The notes: generated from the sequence alone by a model not told the origin. A stretch of 64,000 nucleotides of DNA from Lelliottia nimipressuralis (GCF_004402045.1 NZ_SOMG01000003.1:109227-173226); one strand, 5' to 3'. Positions 42,790 through 53,759 are shown, numbered from the stretch's first letter. Numbers and translations are program-made.

Positions 42790-43998
42790 ATGATTGAGTT
42801 TCCGGTTGTACTGGTTATTAACTGCGGTTCGTCCTCTGTTAAGTTTTCGGTGCTCGATGCCAGCAGCTGCGATGCCCTGATGACGGGCATTGCGGACGGT
42901 ATCAACACTGAGAAAGCCTTTATTTCCGTGAACGGGGGTGAGCCGGTCAGTCTGGCTCACCACGACTACGAAGGGGCGCTGGCTGCCATCGCCCTGGAGC
43001 TGGAGAAGCGTAACCTGATGAGCAGCGTGGCCTTAATTGGCCACCGCATTGCTCACGGCGGTGACCTCTTCAGCGAGTCGACCCTGATTACGGAAGAGGT
43101 GATTGAGCAGATCCGCCAGGTTTCACCGCTGGCACCGCTGCATAACTACGCCAACTTAAGCGGCGTGGAAGCCGCAGAGCGCCTGTTCCCGGGCGTTCAG
43201 CAGGTTGCGGTGTTCGATACCAGCTTCCACCAAACGCTGCCGCCGCAGGCGTATCTGTACGGATTACCGTACCGCTATTTTGAAGAGCTGGGCGTGCGTC
43301 GCTACGGCTTCCACGGTACCTCTCACCGCTACGTGGCCGGGCAGGCGCAGGCGCTTCTCGGGCTGTCCCCCGATGACAGCGGCCTGGTGATTGCCCATCT
43401 CGGCAACGGCGCATCCATCTGTGCGGTGCGCAATGGCGAAAGCGTGGATACCTCCATGGGGATGACGCCGCTGGAAGGGCTGGTGATGGGCACGCGCTGC
43501 GGTGACGTGGACTTCGGCGCGATGGCGTGGATTGCCCAGCAGACCGGCCAGTCGTTCGAGGACCTGGAGCGCGTGGTCAACAAAGAGTCCGGGCTGCTTG
43601 GGATCTCCGGCATCTCTTCGGATCTGCGGGCGCTGGAGAAAGCCTGGCACGCGGGCAATGAACGGGCGCAGCTGGCGATCCAGACTTTTGTGCACCGTAT
43701 CGCACGGCATATCGCAGGTCACGCCGCGTCGCTGCACCGCCTGGATGGGGTGGTCTTTACCGGTGGCATTGGCGAAAACTCAATGCTGATCCGCGCGCTG
43801 GTGGCGGAACACCTGAAGGTGTTTGGTATCAGCCTCGACAACGCCAAAAACGCCCTGCCGGGCAGCGCGGGTGAGCGCCTCATCAGCACCGAGTCGTCCC
43901 GCGTGGCCTGCGCGGTTATCCCTACCAACGAAGAAAAAATGATCGCGCTGGACGCCCTCCGTCTTGGGAAGGTTACCCCGGCTGCGGCTTACGCCTGA
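42790..43998 (+). CDS. tdcD: Propionate kinase
   Basis: ASKHA-fold acetate/propionate kinase producing ATP from propionyl phosphate (and acetyl phosphate). 402 residues from ATG 42790, as in E. coli; an ATG at 42787 would add one residue. Motifs [56 protein letters not shown] and FTGGIGEN. 29 bases after tdcC. Confidence 0.97.
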   Translation: MIEFPVVLVINCGSSSVKFSVLDASSCDALMTGIADGINTEKAFISVNGGEPVSLAHHDYEGALAAIALELEKRNLMSSVALIGHRIAHGGDLFSESTLITEEVIEQIRQVSPLAPLHNYANLSGVEAAERLFPGVQQVAVFDTSFHQTLPPQAYLYGLPYRYFEELGVRRYGFHGTSHRYVAGQAQALLGLSPDDSGLVIAHLGNGASICAVRNGESVDTSMGMTPLEGLVMGTRCGDVDFGAMAWIAQQTGQSFEDLERVVNKESGLLGISGISSDLRALEKAWHAGNERAQLAIQTFVHRIARHIAGHAASLHRLDGVVFTGGIGENSMLIRALVAEHLKVFGISLDNAKNALPGSAGERLISTESSRVACAVIPTNEEKMIALDALRLGKVTPAAAYA

Positions 43999-44013
43999 TA
44001 AAGCGAGAAACAC

Positions 44014-46308
44014 ATGAAAGTAACAATCGATACGGGCGTCGCGCCCTACAGCGACGCATGGGCCGGGTTTCGCGGTGAAGAATGGAAAGACACCGTCAAC
44101 GTGCGCGATTTTATTCAGCATAACTACACCCCTTATGAAGGCGATGAGGCTTTCCTCGCGCAGGCGACGCCAGCAACGACGGCGCTGTGGCAGAAGGTAA
44201 TGGTCGGCATTCGTCAGGAGAATGCCACCCACGCCCCGGTGGATTTTGACACCAATATTGCCACCACTATTACGGCTCACGGACCTGGCTATATCGACCA
44301 GGATCTGGAGACGATCGTCGGTCTGCAAACCGATAAACCGCTCAAGCGCGCCCTGCATCCGTACGGCGGGATCAACATGATCCGCAGCTCGTTTGAAGCC
44401 TACGGCCGCGAGATGGATCCGCATTTCGAATACCTGTTTACCGATCTGCGTAAAACCCACAACCAGGGCGTTTTTGATGTGTATTCGCCAGAGATGATGC
44501 GCTGCCGTAAATCCGGCGTGCTGACTGGCCTGCCGGACGGTTACGGGCGCGGGCGCATCATTGGCGACTATCGTCGCGTGGCGCTGTACGGGATCGCTTA
44601 TCTGGTGCGCGAGCGTGAACTTCAGTTTGCGGATCTGCAGGGGAAACTCGAGCGCGGTGAAGATCTCGAGGCGACGATCCGCCTGCGCGAGGAGCTGGCG
44701 GAGCACAAACGCGCGCTGCTGCAGATCCAGCAGATGGCGGCGAGCTATGGCTTTGATATTTCACGTCCGGCGATGAACGCCCAGGAAGCGGTGCAGTGGG
44801 TCTATTTTGCCTACCTGGCGGCGGTAAAATCCCAGAACGGCGGGGCGATGTCGCTGGGGCGCACGGCGTCGTTCCTCGATATTTACATCGAGCGCGACAT
44901 GCAGGCCGGGCGGCTGAATGAAGTTCAGGCGCAGGAGCTGATCGACCACTTCATTATGAAGATCCGCATGGTGCGCTTCCTGCGCACGCCGGAGTTCGAC
45001 ACCCTCTTCTCCGGCGATCCGATCTGGGCGACGGAAGTGATCGGCGGCATGGGGCTGGACGGCCGCACGCTGGTGACCAAAAACAGCTTCCGCTATCTGC
45101 ACACGCTGCATACCATGGGGCCTGCGCCAGAACCGAACCTGACGATCCTCTGGTCTGAACAGCTGCCGATCGCGTTTAAGAAATACGCCGCGCAGGTATC
45201 GATCGTTACCTCTTCTCTGCAGTACGAGAACGACGATCTGATGCGTGCCGACTTCGACAGCGATGATTACGCGATTGCCTGCTGCGTCAGCCCGATGGTG
45301 ATCGGCAAGCAGATGCAGTTCTTTGGCGCCCGCGCCAACCTCGCTAAAACGCTGCTGTACGCGATCAACGGCGGGGTGGACGAGAAGCTGAAGATCCAGG
45401 TCGGCCCGAAAACTGAGCCGCTGCTGGATGACGTGCTGGATTACGACACCGTGATGGCGAGCCTCGATCACTTTATGGACTGGCTGGCGGTGCAGTACAT
45501 CAGCGCGCTGAATCTCATTCACTACATGCATGATAAGTACAGCTACGAAGCCTCGCTGATGGCGCTGCACGACCGCGACGTCTATCGCACCATGGCCTGC
45601 GGCATTGCTGGCCTGTCGGTGGCGGCGGATTCCCTTTCCGCCATTAAATACGCCACAGTGAAACCGGTGCGCGACCATACCGGTCTGGCGGTCGACTTTG
45701 TGATAGAAGGGGACTACCCGCAGTACGGAAACAACGACGACCGCGTGGACAGCATCGCCTGCGATCTGGTGGAGCGCTTTATGAAGAAAATTCAGGCGCT
45801 GCCAACCTACCGCAACGCGGTGCCGACCCAGTCGATCCTGACTATCACCTCCAACGTGGTTTACGGCCAGAAGACCGGCAACACGCCGGATGGACGTCGC
45901 GGCGGCACGCCGTTTGCGCCTGGCGCGAACCCGATGCACGGCCGCGACAGAAAAGGGGCCGTGGCCTCGTTAACCTCGGTCGCCAAGCTGCCGTTCACCT
46001 ATGCGAAAGACGGGATCTCCTACACCTTCTCCATCGTGCCGCAGGCGCTGGGCAAAGATGAGCTGGTGCGCAAAACCAATCTTGTCGGGCTGCTGGACGG
46101 GTATTTCCATCACGAAGCGGCCATCGAGGGCGGGCAGCATCTGAACGTCAACGTCATGAACCGGGAAATGCTGCTGGACGCCATTGCGCACCCGGAAAAT
46201 TACCCGAACCTGACCATCCGCGTTTCGGGTTATGCGGTGCGGTTTAATGCCCTGACGCGCGAGCAGCAGCAGGATGTGATTTCAAGGACGTTTACGCAAT
46301 CCATCTGA
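44014..46308 (+). CDS. tdcE: 2-oxobutyrate formate-lyase / pyruvate formate-lyase
   Basis: Glycyl-radical enzyme converting 2-oxobutyrate (or pyruvate) and CoA to propionyl-CoA (acetyl-CoA) and formate. 764 residues as in E. coli. Catalytic cysteine pair C423-C424 in ACCVSPM and radical glycine G739 in [10 protein letters not shown]. Needs the PFL activase, encoded elsewhere. 15 bases after tdcD; followed by a terminator, so the operon ends here without tdcF and tdcG. Confidence 0.98.
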   Translation: MKVTIDTGVAPYSDAWAGFRGEEWKDTVNVRDFIQHNYTPYEGDEAFLAQATPATTALWQKVMVGIRQENATHAPVDFDTNIATTITAHGPGYIDQDLETIVGLQTDKPLKRALHPYGGINMIRSSFEAYGREMDPHFEYLFTDLRKTHNQGVFDVYSPEMMRCRKSGVLTGLPDGYGRGRIIGDYRRVALYGIAYLVRERELQFADLQGKLERGEDLEATIRLREELAEHKRALLQIQQMAASYGFDISRPAMNAQEAVQWVYFAYLAAVKSQNGGAMSLGRTASFLDIYIERDMQAGRLNEVQAQELIDHFIMKIRMVRFLRTPEFDTLFSGDPIWATEVIGGMGLDGRTLVTKNSFRYLHTLHTMGPAPEPNLTILWSEQLPIAFKKYAAQVSIVTSSLQYENDDLMRADFDSDDYAIACCVSPMVIGKQMQFFGARANLAKTLLYAINGGVDEKLKIQVGPKTEPLLDDVLDYDTVMASLDHFMDWLAVQYISALNLIHYMHDKYSYEASLMALHDRDVYRTMACGIAGLSVAADSLSAIKYATVKPVRDHTGLAVDFVIEGDYPQYGNNDDRVDSIACDLVERFMKKIQALPTYRNAVPTQSILTITSNVVYGQKTGNTPDGRRGGTPFAPGANPMHGRDRKGAVASLTSVAKLPFTYAKDGISYTFSIVPQALGKDELVRKTNLVGLLDGYFHHEAAIEGGQHLNVNVMNREMLLDAIAHPENYPNLTIRVSGYAVRFNALTREQQQDVISRTFTQSI

Positions 46309-46324
46309 CGACATTTCAGGTCTC

Positions 46325-46354
46325 ATGCCCCCTCAATGCAGGGGGCATTTTTTT
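46325..46354 (+). terminator. tdc operon terminator
   Basis: ATGCCCCCT-CAATGC-AGGGGGCAT followed by seven T residues, 16 bases past tdcE. Confidence 0.93.
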
Positions 46355-46461
46355 GCCCGCTAAACATACAAAATTGTTTATATAATTACTCACACATATT
46401 CATCCGCTCTTGAAAAACAATACGCCTGCTTTCCCCTATAACAGAATGTAAGGACAGTAAG

Positions 46462-46872
46462 ATGATGAAAATGACCCGTATTGCGTTAGTAGCGGCTTCA
46501 CTGACGGTGTGCAGTTTTACGGCTCAGGCCGCTAACGTTGAGGCTGCCCCGTCTCCCTCGCAGGATCCGCTGGTTCAGCACCTGAAGCTCAGCAATGAGC
46601 AGGTGAAGAAAATTGAAGGTCTGCATGAGCAACTGGAACAGAATGTCAGCAAGATCCCGATGACGGGCGTAAAGGACGGCGCGCTGATCGACATGTTCCA
46701 GGCGGGTAAATGGGACGAAAGTACGGTGAAAAGCCAGCTTACCGCGTTCAGCAAAATTGAAGAGCAGACCCGTTACTACCGCGTGAAGTATTACTTCGAC
46801 GTCAGCCAGGTATTGACGCCGGAGCAGCGTAAGCAGATCAGAACCGATATGGCTAACGCGCTGGCTAATTAA
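46462..46872 (+). CDS. Spy/CpxP-like small periplasmic protein
   Basis: 136 residues with a clear Sec signal peptide (hydrophobic core IALVAASLTVCSF, cut after AQA). The mature part is helical and charged, with two LTxxQ-like motifs, LSNEQ (LKLSNEQVKKIEGL) and LTPEQ (VLTPEQRKQI), which mark the Spy/CpxP/ZraP family of periplasmic chaperones/sensors. I know no named orthologue at this locus in K-12. ATG codons at 46462, 46465 and 46471 compete; 46462 has AAGGACAGTAAG before it. Flanked by terminators, so monocistronic. Function not established. Confidence 0.75.
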   Translation: MMKMTRIALVAASLTVCSFTAQAANVEAAPSPSQDPLVQHLKLSNEQVKKIEGLHEQLEQNVSKIPMTGVKDGALIDMFQAGKWDESTVKSQLTAFSKIEEQTRYYRVKYYFDVSQVLTPEQRKQIRTDMANALAN

Positions 46873-46879
46873 TTTCCTG

Positions 46880-46907
46880 CCCGCGCATGGCGCGGGTATT
46901 TATTTCT
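46880..46907 (+). terminator. Terminator of the Spy-like gene
   Basis: CCCGCGC-ATG-GCGCGGG followed by TATTTATTT, 7 bases after the stop. Confidence 0.75.
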
Positions 46908-47131
46908 TGATCGTCATCACTTTTAGAAAGTTCAAGCATAATTTCCACATTCAGAAGAAAATCTTCCTCCAAAAATAGAATATCCTTATTAATGTTGTGA
47001 CCTTTTTCTCCCGCGCTCCGGATATGATCTTCCCACACCAATAACACACCTGCAGTCATCTGAATCGCAATCGCTGGCGATCGGAAACCTATAAAAACAA
47101 CTGATTACCCTACAAAATAAGCGAGTGCCCA

Positions 47132-48463
47132 ATGGATACGGCAACAAACAGCAGTGTGATTGTGAGTGATTCCCCCGCGGCAAGGCGAGCGGGAATGAGC
47201 GACAGCGAGTGGCAAGCGGCAATTAAATTCGACAGCACCGACACGGGTTGGGTCATCATGAGTATTGGGATGGCTATCGGCGCGGGGATTGTTTTTCTCC
47301 CTGTCCAGGTCGGGTTAATGGGGCTGTGGGTATTTTTGCTTTCATCAATAATTGGCTATCCGGCCATGTATTTATTCCAGCGTCTTTTTATTAATACCCT
47401 GGCGGAATCACCGGAGTGCAAAGACTACCCGAGCGTGATCAGCGGATATTTGGGCAAGAACTGGGGGATTTTATTAGGTGCGCTTTATTTCGTGATGCTG
47501 GTGATCTGGATGTTTGTCTATTCCACCGCCATTACCAACGACAGCGCATCGTATTTGCATACTTTTGGTGTGACCGACCATTTGCTCTCTGAAAATCCTT
47601 TTTACGGGTTATTCCTGATCTGTATTCTGGTGGCGATCTCCTCGCGCGGTGAAAAGCTGCTGTTTAGAGTCTCCAGCCTGATGGTTCTTACCAAGCTGTT
47701 TGTTGTGGCGGCGCTGGGGCTGTCGATGATAGGTCTCTGGCATTTAGCCAATGTCGGTATGCTGCCGCCCGTGTGGCTGCTGGTTAAAAATGCCATCATT
47801 ACGCTGCCCTTTACCTTAACCTCAATTCTGTTTATTCAGACCTTAAGCCCGATGGTGATCTCGTATCGTTCACGTGAAAAATCCGTGGAGGTTGCGCGCC
47901 ATAAAGCGCTGCGGGCGATGAATATTGCCTTTGGTGTGCTGTTTGTGACGGTCTTCTTCTACGCCGTCTCCTTTACGCTGGCGATGGGGCACGATGAGGC
48001 GGTCAAAGCCTATGAACAAAATATCTCTGCCCTGGCGATAGCCGCGCAGTTTATCAGCGGTGACGGTGCGGGTTGGGTCAAAATCGTCAGCGTGATCCTG
48101 AATATCTTTGCGGTAATGACCGCATTCTTCGGCGTCTATCTCGGCTTTCGTGAGGCCACGCAGGGTATCGTGATGAACATCCTGCGCCGCAAAATGCCGG
48201 CAGATACAATCAATGAAAACACCGTTCAGCGCGGCATTATGTTGTTCGCCATCCTGCTGGCCTGGAGCGCGATTGTGTTAAACGCGCCGGTGTTGAGCTT
48301 CACTTCCATTTGCAGCCCCATCTTCGGCATGGTGGGCTGCCTGATCCCTGCATGGCTGGTCTACAAGGTCCCGGCACTGCATAAATATAAAGGCGTATCG
48401 CTGGCGATCATTGTCATCACCGGGCTACTGCTTTGTGTTTCTCCTTTCCTCGCATTCTCCTGA
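47132..48463 (+). CDS. cyuP: Cysteine permease CyuP (YhaO), STP family
   Basis: 443-residue inner-membrane transporter with about 11 hydrophobic segments after a 35-residue hydrophilic N-terminus; STP-family signature [19 protein letters not shown]. In E. coli it imports cysteine (and serine) for anaerobic use by CyuA. Same length as E. coli YhaO. Starts 20 bases upstream of cyuA's gene boundary, so the two form an operon. Homologous to tdcC. Confidence 0.93.
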   Translation: MDTATNSSVIVSDSPAARRAGMSDSEWQAAIKFDSTDTGWVIMSIGMAIGAGIVFLPVQVGLMGLWVFLLSSIIGYPAMYLFQRLFINTLAESPECKDYPSVISGYLGKNWGILLGALYFVMLVIWMFVYSTAITNDSASYLHTFGVTDHLLSENPFYGLFLICILVAISSRGEKLLFRVSSLMVLTKLFVVAALGLSMIGLWHLANVGMLPPVWLLVKNAIITLPFTLTSILFIQTLSPMVISYRSREKSVEVARHKALRAMNIAFGVLFVTVFFYAVSFTLAMGHDEAVKAYEQNISALAIAAQFISGDGAGWVKIVSVILNIFAVMTAFFGVYLGFREATQGIVMNILRRKMPADTINENTVQRGIMLFAILLAWSAIVLNAPVLSFTSICSPIFGMVGCLIPAWLVYKVPALHKYKGVSLAIIVITGLLLCVSPFLAFS

Positions 48464-48483
48464 GGGTCATTAAGGTCGTAACG

Positions 48484-49785
48484 ATGTCTGAGCAAACTCA
48501 TCCTTTATGGAATCAATTTATTCGCGCGGTGCAGGAAGAAGTTAAACCTGCACTTGGGTGTACCGAACCCGTCTCTCTGGCGCTGGCCTGCGCAATGGCC
48601 GCAGATCTTCTGCCGGGTGACATTACGCAGATTGAGGCGTGGGTCTCGCCGAACCTGATGAAAAACGGGCTTGGCGTGACGGTACCGGGCACTGGCATGG
48701 TTGGGTTACCCATTGCGGCGGCGCTGGGAGCAATCGGCGGTAATGCACAGGCCGGGCTGGAGGTGTTAAAAGACGCGTCAGCCGAGGCGCTGGCACAGGC
48801 CAAATTGCTGCTGACCTCTGGCAAGGTGCAGGTGAAACTGCAGGAGCCGTGCGATGAAATCCTTTACTCTCGTGCCCGGGTGCATGCCGGAGATACCTCG
48901 GCAATGGTGACCATCGCCGGCGGGCATACCCGGGTGGTGGAGGTGGTTTATCAGGGCGAAACGCGCTTTACGCTTGACGATCATCAGTGCCAGATGAACG
49001 ACGATCCGCTGGCGGTGCTCTCAACTATCACGCTGTCGCAGATCCTGGAATTTGTTGAGCAGATCCCGTTTGAGGCGATCCGCTTTATCCTGGAAGCAGG
49101 GCAACTGAACGATGCGCTCTCCCGGGAAGGGCTCAGCGGGAAATGGGGCCTGCACATTGGCGCAACGCTCAATAAGCAGCGCTCTCGCGGCTGGATGGCG
49201 CAGGATCTGGGTTCAGACATTGTTATTCGCACCAGTGCGGCCTCTGATGCCCGCATGGGCGGGGCGACGCTGCCGGCGATGAGCAACTCGGGTTCCGGCA
49301 ATCAGGGGATCGCCGCCACCATGCCGGTGGTAGTGGTGGCTGAGCACGTTCAGGCTGGTGACGAACGGCTGGCGAGGGCGCTGATGCTGTCACATCTTTC
49401 GGCGATCTATATCCATTTCCAGCTTCCGCGTCTGTCGGCGTTGTGTGCGGCAACAACGGCGGCGATGGGGGCGTCGGCGGGCATGGCGTGGTTGATGGGC
49501 GGCAGTTACCAGACGATTGCGATGGCCATCAGCAGCATGATCGGGGACGTCAGCGGGATGATCTGCGACGGCGCGTCAAACAGCTGCGCCATGAAGGTCT
49601 CAACCAGCGTGGCAAGTGCCTGGAAAGCGGTGATGATGGCGCTGGATGATTCGGCCGTGACGGGCAACGAAGGTATTGTGGCACACGATGTGGAGCAGTC
49701 TATCTCGAACCTGTGCGCGCTGGCGTGCCGCTCGATGCAGGCAACGGACCGGCAGATTATTGAGATTATGGCAAGTAAGGTGTAG
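48484..49785 (+). CDS. cyuA: L-cysteine desulfidase CyuA (YhaM)
   Basis: 433-residue UPF0597/serine-dehydratase-alpha-like Fe-S enzyme that turns L-cysteine into pyruvate, ammonia and sulfide. Conserved cysteines in [27 protein letters not shown] and NLCALAC could bind the [4Fe-4S] cluster. Start 48484 gives [12 protein letters not shown], aligning with YhaM (436 residues). Last gene of cyuPA. May also act on serine-like substrates, covering part of the missing tdcG role; that is inference. Confidence 0.94.
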   Translation: MSEQTHPLWNQFIRAVQEEVKPALGCTEPVSLALACAMAADLLPGDITQIEAWVSPNLMKNGLGVTVPGTGMVGLPIAAALGAIGGNAQAGLEVLKDASAEALAQAKLLLTSGKVQVKLQEPCDEILYSRARVHAGDTSAMVTIAGGHTRVVEVVYQGETRFTLDDHQCQMNDDPLAVLSTITLSQILEFVEQIPFEAIRFILEAGQLNDALSREGLSGKWGLHIGATLNKQRSRGWMAQDLGSDIVIRTSAASDARMGGATLPAMSNSGSGNQGIAATMPVVVVAEHVQAGDERLARALMLSHLSAIYIHFQLPRLSALCAATTAAMGASAGMAWLMGGSYQTIAMAISSMIGDVSGMICDGASNSCAMKVSTSVASAWKAVMMALDDSAVTGNEGIVAHDVEQSISNLCALACRSMQATDRQIIEIMASKV

Positions 49786-49808
49786 CGAGTTCAGGGGCTC
49801 GATCGGTT

Positions 49809-49829
49809 CCCTCTCCCATTGGGAGAGGG
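49809..49829. repeat. CCCTCTCCC hairpin repeat after cyuA
   Basis: CCCTCTCCCA-TTGGGAGAGGG followed by TTAGGGTGAGGG. Same repeat family as the one after agaR (34608-34630), in opposite flank orientation. Lies between convergent cyuA and yhaK. Confidence 0.7.
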
Positions 49830-49847
49830 TTAGGGTGAGGGCGTTCT

Positions 49848-50549
49848 CTAAACCGGCAAATCAATCAGCAGCGCGCGCAGCGGCGTATCCGCCACCAGCG
49901 TGATATTCGCTTCATCACGAATAAACGCTCCGTCGCCGCAGGTGAGCGCTTCTTTCTCTTCCGCGTGCGTCACCGCATGCACCGTGCCGTGAATCGACTG
50001 TAAATAGGCGCGTGGGCCATGAAGCTGGAAGCTCGCCTGTTCACCTTTCTTCAGCTCGATATGATGCAGCCACACCTGCTGACGCAGCTGCAGGCTACCT
50101 TTGCTGCCATCTGGCGATGCGATCAACTGCTGCTTATCGCCTGCCAGGTCTAACTTTTGTACCAGCGGATTTTCCCGCTCAGGGCAGGCATCGAGCCACA
50201 GCTGCATGCGGGTCAGCGTTTTGTCTTTGCTGAGGTTATGCTCGCTGTAGCTGATGCCCGGCTGCGTGGAAATTAACAACGCTTCGCCAGCCTTTGCCTG
50301 GACATGATTGCCCTCGCTATCGCGGTATTCTGCCTCGCCTTCCAGGATCAGGTTCAGGATATCGACTTTCGGGTACGTACGCGGCTGGAAGGAGGCACCC
50401 GGGGCGAGCACTTCCTGGTTCAACACGCGCAATGAAGCGTAACCGAGGAGTTTAGGGTCAAAGTAGTGTCCAAAGGAAAAGGTGTAGCGGGCCTGCAGCC
50501 AACCGAAATCGGCTTGTCCGCACTGTTTAGCTGTTCTTGTCGTAATCAT
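49848..50549 (-). CDS. yhaK: Pirin-like bicupin YhaK
   Basis: 233 residues, same as E. coli. Two cupin domains with the pirin N-terminal motif ARYTFSFGHYFDP; E. coli YhaK is a redox-sensitive bicupin lacking the usual metal set. Function not settled. yhaL, which accompanies yhaK in K-12, is not seen. Divergent from yhaJ, its likely regulator. Confidence 0.94.
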   Translation of the reverse strand: MITTRTAKQCGQADFGWLQARYTFSFGHYFDPKLLGYASLRVLNQEVLAPGASFQPRTYPKVDILNLILEGEAEYRDSEGNHVQAKAGEALLISTQPGISYSEHNLSKDKTLTRMQLWLDACPERENPLVQKLDLAGDKQQLIASPDGSKGSLQLRQQVWLHHIELKKGEQASFQLHGPRAYLQSIHGTVHAVTHAEEKEALTCGDGAFIRDEANITLVADTPLRALLIDLPV

Positions 50550-50653
50550 AAACTTGACCTCTCTTTACACTAAAACAATGGTAAAGGTATGGACGCTGCA
50601 TTGTTAGCCAGATATTCTGCCTGGTATGTTCAAATTTCCTGAATGAGAACGAG

Positions 50654-51556
50654 ATGGCTAAAGAAAGAGCATTGACGCTTGAGGCGCTTCGCGTGATGGA
50701 CGCGATTGACCGGCGTGGCAGTTTTGCGGCGGCGGCAGATGAACTGGGGCGTGTTCCGTCTGCGCTGAGCTACACCATGCAGAAGCTGGAGGAAGAGCTG
50801 GACGTGGTGCTTTTTGACCGCTCCGGTCATCGAACAAAATTCACCAACGTCGGGCGGATGCTGCTGGAGCGCGGCCGCGTGCTGCTGGAAGCGGCGGATA
50901 AGCTCACGACAGACGCCGAAGCGCTGGCGCGCGGCTGGGAAACCCACCTGACGCTGGTGACGGAAGCGCTGGTGCCGACTGAAGCGCTGTTCCCGCTGGT
51001 GGACCGCCTGGCGGCGAAGGCCAATACCCAGCTGTCAATTATCACCGAGGTGCTGGCAGGTGCGTGGGAGCGTCTGGAGACGGGCAGGGCGGACATCGTC
51101 ATTGCGCCGGACATGCACTTCCGTTCCTCATCGGAAATCAACTCGCGCAAGCTTTACAGCGTGATGAACGTCTACGTTGCTGCACCCAATCACCCGATTC
51201 ACCAGGAGCCGGAACCGCTTTCAGAAGTCACGCGCGTGAAGTATCGCGGCGTGGCGGTCGCGGATACCGCGCGTGAGCGCCCGGTACTGACGGTACAGCT
51301 GCTGGATAAACAGCCTCGTCTGACGGTGACCTCACTGGAAGACAAACGGCAGGCGCTGCTGGCCGGTCTGGGCGTGGCGACGATGCCATATCCGTTTGTG
51401 GAAAAAGATATTGCGGAAGGACGGTTGCGGGTAGTGAGCCCGGAGTACACCAGCGAAGTGGATATCATTATGGCGTGGCGTCGCGACAGCATGGGCGAAG
51501 CCAAATCGTGGTGCTTGCGCGAAATTCCGAAGCTCTTTGCCCACCACAATAAATAA
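50654..51556 (+). CDS. yhaJ: LysR-family regulator YhaJ
   Basis: 300 residues (E. coli 298). N-terminal winged helix-turn-helix (LRVMDAIDRRGSFAAAADELGRVPSALSYTMQKLEEEL) and effector-binding domain. In E. coli it responds to aromatic compounds such as 2,4-dinitrotoluene breakdown products and controls yhaK and yqjF; both targets are near here. ATG follows GAACGAG. Divergent from yhaK across 104 bases. Confidence 0.95.
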   Translation: MAKERALTLEALRVMDAIDRRGSFAAAADELGRVPSALSYTMQKLEEELDVVLFDRSGHRTKFTNVGRMLLERGRVLLEAADKLTTDAEALARGWETHLTLVTEALVPTEALFPLVDRLAAKANTQLSIITEVLAGAWERLETGRADIVIAPDMHFRSSSEINSRKLYSVMNVYVAAPNHPIHQEPEPLSEVTRVKYRGVAVADTARERPVLTVQLLDKQPRLTVTSLEDKRQALLAGLGVATMPYPFVEKDIAEGRLRVVSPEYTSEVDIIMAWRRDSMGEAKSWCLREIPKLFAHHNK

Positions 51557-51562
51557 AATTGT

Positions 51563-51589
51563 GCCCGGTAAGCGTAAGCGCCACCGGGC
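51563..51589. repeat. Single REP palindrome between yhaJ and yhaH
   Basis: GCCCGGTAAGCG-TAA-GCGCCACCGGGC, shared 3' region of two convergent genes. Confidence 0.75.
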
Positions 51590-51595
51590 TCTGAT

Positions 51596-51961
51596 TTACA
51601 CGCCAGCTTTCGGATCCAGACCAAAGCGGTTTTCACCCGGGGTGCCGCTCTGACAGTTGAAGATCAGAATCACGATCCAGCCCACAATCGGGATCAACAG
51701 CAGCAATAACCACCACGCCGAACGATCGGTATCGTGCAGCCGACGGAATAGCACCGCCCATGATGGCAGCAGGACTAACAGGCCATAGATAGTAGTCAGC
51801 ACGCCTTCTCCGCCAGCCCGCTCCCAGCCAAGAATTTTATCAATAATACCCAGCACCATAATGAGGACGAAGTTCACCAGAACAAACATCCAGTACTCTT
51901 TACGGCGGGCACGGCCACCAAATCCAATATAGTTACGCAGTACTTTTAAATACCAGTCCAT
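51596..51961 (-). CDS. yhaH: DUF805 inner-membrane protein YhaH
   Basis: 121 residues, as in E. coli. Amphipathic N-terminus with the DUF805 pattern YIGFGGRARRKEYWMFVL, three to four transmembrane segments and RRLHDTDRSAWW. Function unknown. Monocistronic, convergent with yhaJ. Confidence 0.93.
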   Translation of the reverse strand: MDWYLKVLRNYIGFGGRARRKEYWMFVLVNFVLIMVLGIIDKILGWERAGGEGVLTTIYGLLVLLPSWAVLFRRLHDTDRSAWWLLLLLIPIVGWIVILIFNCQSGTPGENRFGLDPKAGV

Positions 51962-52067
51962 TTTCCTTGCCTCATTAGTCAGTCAATCACTTGTTTTCTA
52001 AGCGATCGAGGTAAGGATAGATGGAGATTGTGAATTTAAAAAGGGCATCTATTGATGCCCTTAATAT

Positions 52068-53054
52068 TTATCCAAAACGAACGTCACGCCCGTGCGGTTC
52101 ATCCAGGTCCTGCCACGGCCCAATGGAGATAATGCCCGTTGGGTTAATGGTCTTGTGGCTGCGGAAATAGTGGGTGCGGATATGGTCGAAATCGACCGTG
52201 TCGGCGATGCCCGGCATCTGGTAGATGTCACGCAGGAAACCATACAGGTTCAGGTAGTCGCTGATGCGGTGTTTATCGCACTTAAAGTGGGTGACATACA
52301 CCGGATCAAAGCGAACCAGCGTGGTCCACAGGCGAATGTCCGCTTCCGTCAGGCGGTCACCCGTCAGGTAGCGGTGCTGGCCGAGGATCTGTTCCAGACG
52401 CTCCAGCGATTCAAACACCTTCCCGACCGCTTCGTCATACGCTTCCTGGCTGGTGGCAAAGCCGGCTTTGTAGACACCGTTGTTGACGTTGTCGTAAATC
52501 CAGCTGTTCAGCTCATCAATCTTTTCGCGCAGTTCAACCGGATAGTAATCCCCGGCGCGGGCGCCGTGCGCGTCAAACGCAGTATTGAACATGCGGATGA
52601 TTTCCGCAGACTCATTGCTGACAATCGTCTGGTTTTTCTTGTCCCACAGCACCGGCACGGTAACGCGTCCTGTGTAGTGCGGATCGGCGCGCAGATAGAG
52701 CTGGTAAAGGAAATCGTGGTGGTAAAGATCGTCGCCGGTCGCCGCAGGGAAATCACTGTCAAACGTCCAGCCGTTTTCCAGCATCAGCGGGTTCACCACG
52801 GAAACCGGAATGAGGGATTCGAGACCTTTCAGTTTGCGCACAATCAGCGTGCGGTGTGCCCACGGGCAGGCAAGGGAAACATAAAGATGATAACGGTCTT
52901 TCTCAGCCGCGAAGCCGCCTTCGCCGCTCGGGCCAGGCGCACCGTCAGCGGTGAGCCAGTTACGGAAGGCCGAAGCTGAGCGCTTGAAGCGACCACCGGT
53001 GGATTTGGTGTCATACCAGACATCCTGCCAGACGCCGTCTACGAGTTGTCCCAT
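52068..53054 (-). CDS. yqjG: Glutathionyl-hydroquinone reductase YqjG
   Basis: 328 residues, as in E. coli. Xi-class glutathione transferase that reduces glutathionyl-hydroquinones. Catalytic cysteine in the CPWAHR motif (VSLACPWAHRTLIV, about C63). Thioredoxin-like N domain, helical C domain with LYGFLRDIYQMPGI. Start 53054 (MGQLVDGVWQD) chosen over an in-frame ATG at 53111. 71 bases after yqjF; likely co-transcribed with it. Confidence 0.96.
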   Translation of the reverse strand: MGQLVDGVWQDVWYDTKSTGGRFKRSASAFRNWLTADGAPGPSGEGGFAAEKDRYHLYVSLACPWAHRTLIVRKLKGLESLIPVSVVNPLMLENGWTFDSDFPAATGDDLYHHDFLYQLYLRADPHYTGRVTVPVLWDKKNQTIVSNESAEIIRMFNTAFDAHGARAGDYYPVELREKIDELNSWIYDNVNNGVYKAGFATSQEAYDEAVGKVFESLERLEQILGQHRYLTGDRLTEADIRLWTTLVRFDPVYVTHFKCDKHRISDYLNLYGFLRDIYQMPGIADTVDFDHIRTHYFRSHKTINPTGIISIGPWQDLDEPHGRDVRFG

Positions 53055-53125
53055 TTTTTCTCCTCCGTCAGATAGCAAAAGCGAGGAGAAGTCTCCTCGC
53101 TTTTTGTTCATTCAGTATAGCGTGC

Positions 53126-53518
53126 TTACCACTTCTTATTCAGAACGCGGTCGATGCTGTATGCACCCGGGCCAGTGACGGCCAGCAGCAGGAAGCCACC
53201 GGCGATGGTCAGGTTTTTCATGAACATCAGAGAGTTCACGCCTTCCGCAAAGTTGCTGTGGAAGATAAACGCTGTCAGCACGGTGAAGCCTGCGGTAAAC
53301 AACGCGGTGGTACGGGTCAGGAAGCCGAACAGTACCGCCAGGCCGCCGCCGAATTCAAGAAGAATGGTCAGTGGCAACAGGAACCCCGGAACGCCCATGG
53401 CTTCCATGTATTGCTGGGTACCCGCATAGCCGGTGATTTTTCCCCAACCTGCAACGATGAACAGAATTGGCATCAGAATACGTGCTACCAGTACACCAAC
53501 ATCTTCTAATTTTTTCAT
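53126..53518 (-). CDS. yqjF: DoxX-family inner-membrane protein YqjF
   Basis: 130 residues with four hydrophobic segments, the DoxX family layout; FIVAGWGKITGYAGTQQYM and LLEFGGGLAVLFGFLTRTTAL. In E. coli its promoter responds to nitroaromatic derivatives via YhaJ, and it is used with yqjG. Molecular function unclear. Confidence 0.94.
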   Translation of the reverse strand: MKKLEDVGVLVARILMPILFIVAGWGKITGYAGTQQYMEAMGVPGFLLPLTILLEFGGGLAVLFGFLTRTTALFTAGFTVLTAFIFHSNFAEGVNSLMFMKNLTIAGGFLLLAVTGPGAYSIDRVLNKKW

Positions 53519-53689
53519 TTTACTCTCCAGGAAACCACATCAGCGGCTGAACTTTATTTGTCTGCAATTCCGGGTAGATACCGCGTCATTGCTGTCGATG
53601 GAGAGCATCATAAACGGGGCGGGTAGCAATTGTTAGCAAGGAAAACTGTCAATCTATTTCAAAGATATTGAGTAAGGGAGGGGGATTTT

Positions 53690-53759
53690 GCCGGGTGACG
53701 CTGCGCTTACCCGGCCTACGTTTGCAAGTAGGCCGGATAAGGCGTAGCCGCCACCCGGC
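53690..53759. repeat. BIME between yqjF and yqjK
   Basis: Two inverted REP units (GCCGGGTGACGCTGCGCTTA... and ...GGCGTAGCCGCCACCCGGC). Both flanking genes are on the minus strand, so it sits at the 3' end of yqjCDEK. Confidence 0.85.

Noticed and set aside
44761..45939. 392-codon minus-strand frame opposite tdcE
   Set aside because: His/Arg/Val-rich translation typical of an antisense shadow; tdcE is secure on the plus strand.
46448..46461. GTAA-N5-GTAA resembling a CpxR box just before the Spy-like gene
   Set aside because: It overlaps the ribosome-binding site and start codon, downstream of any promoter; probably chance.
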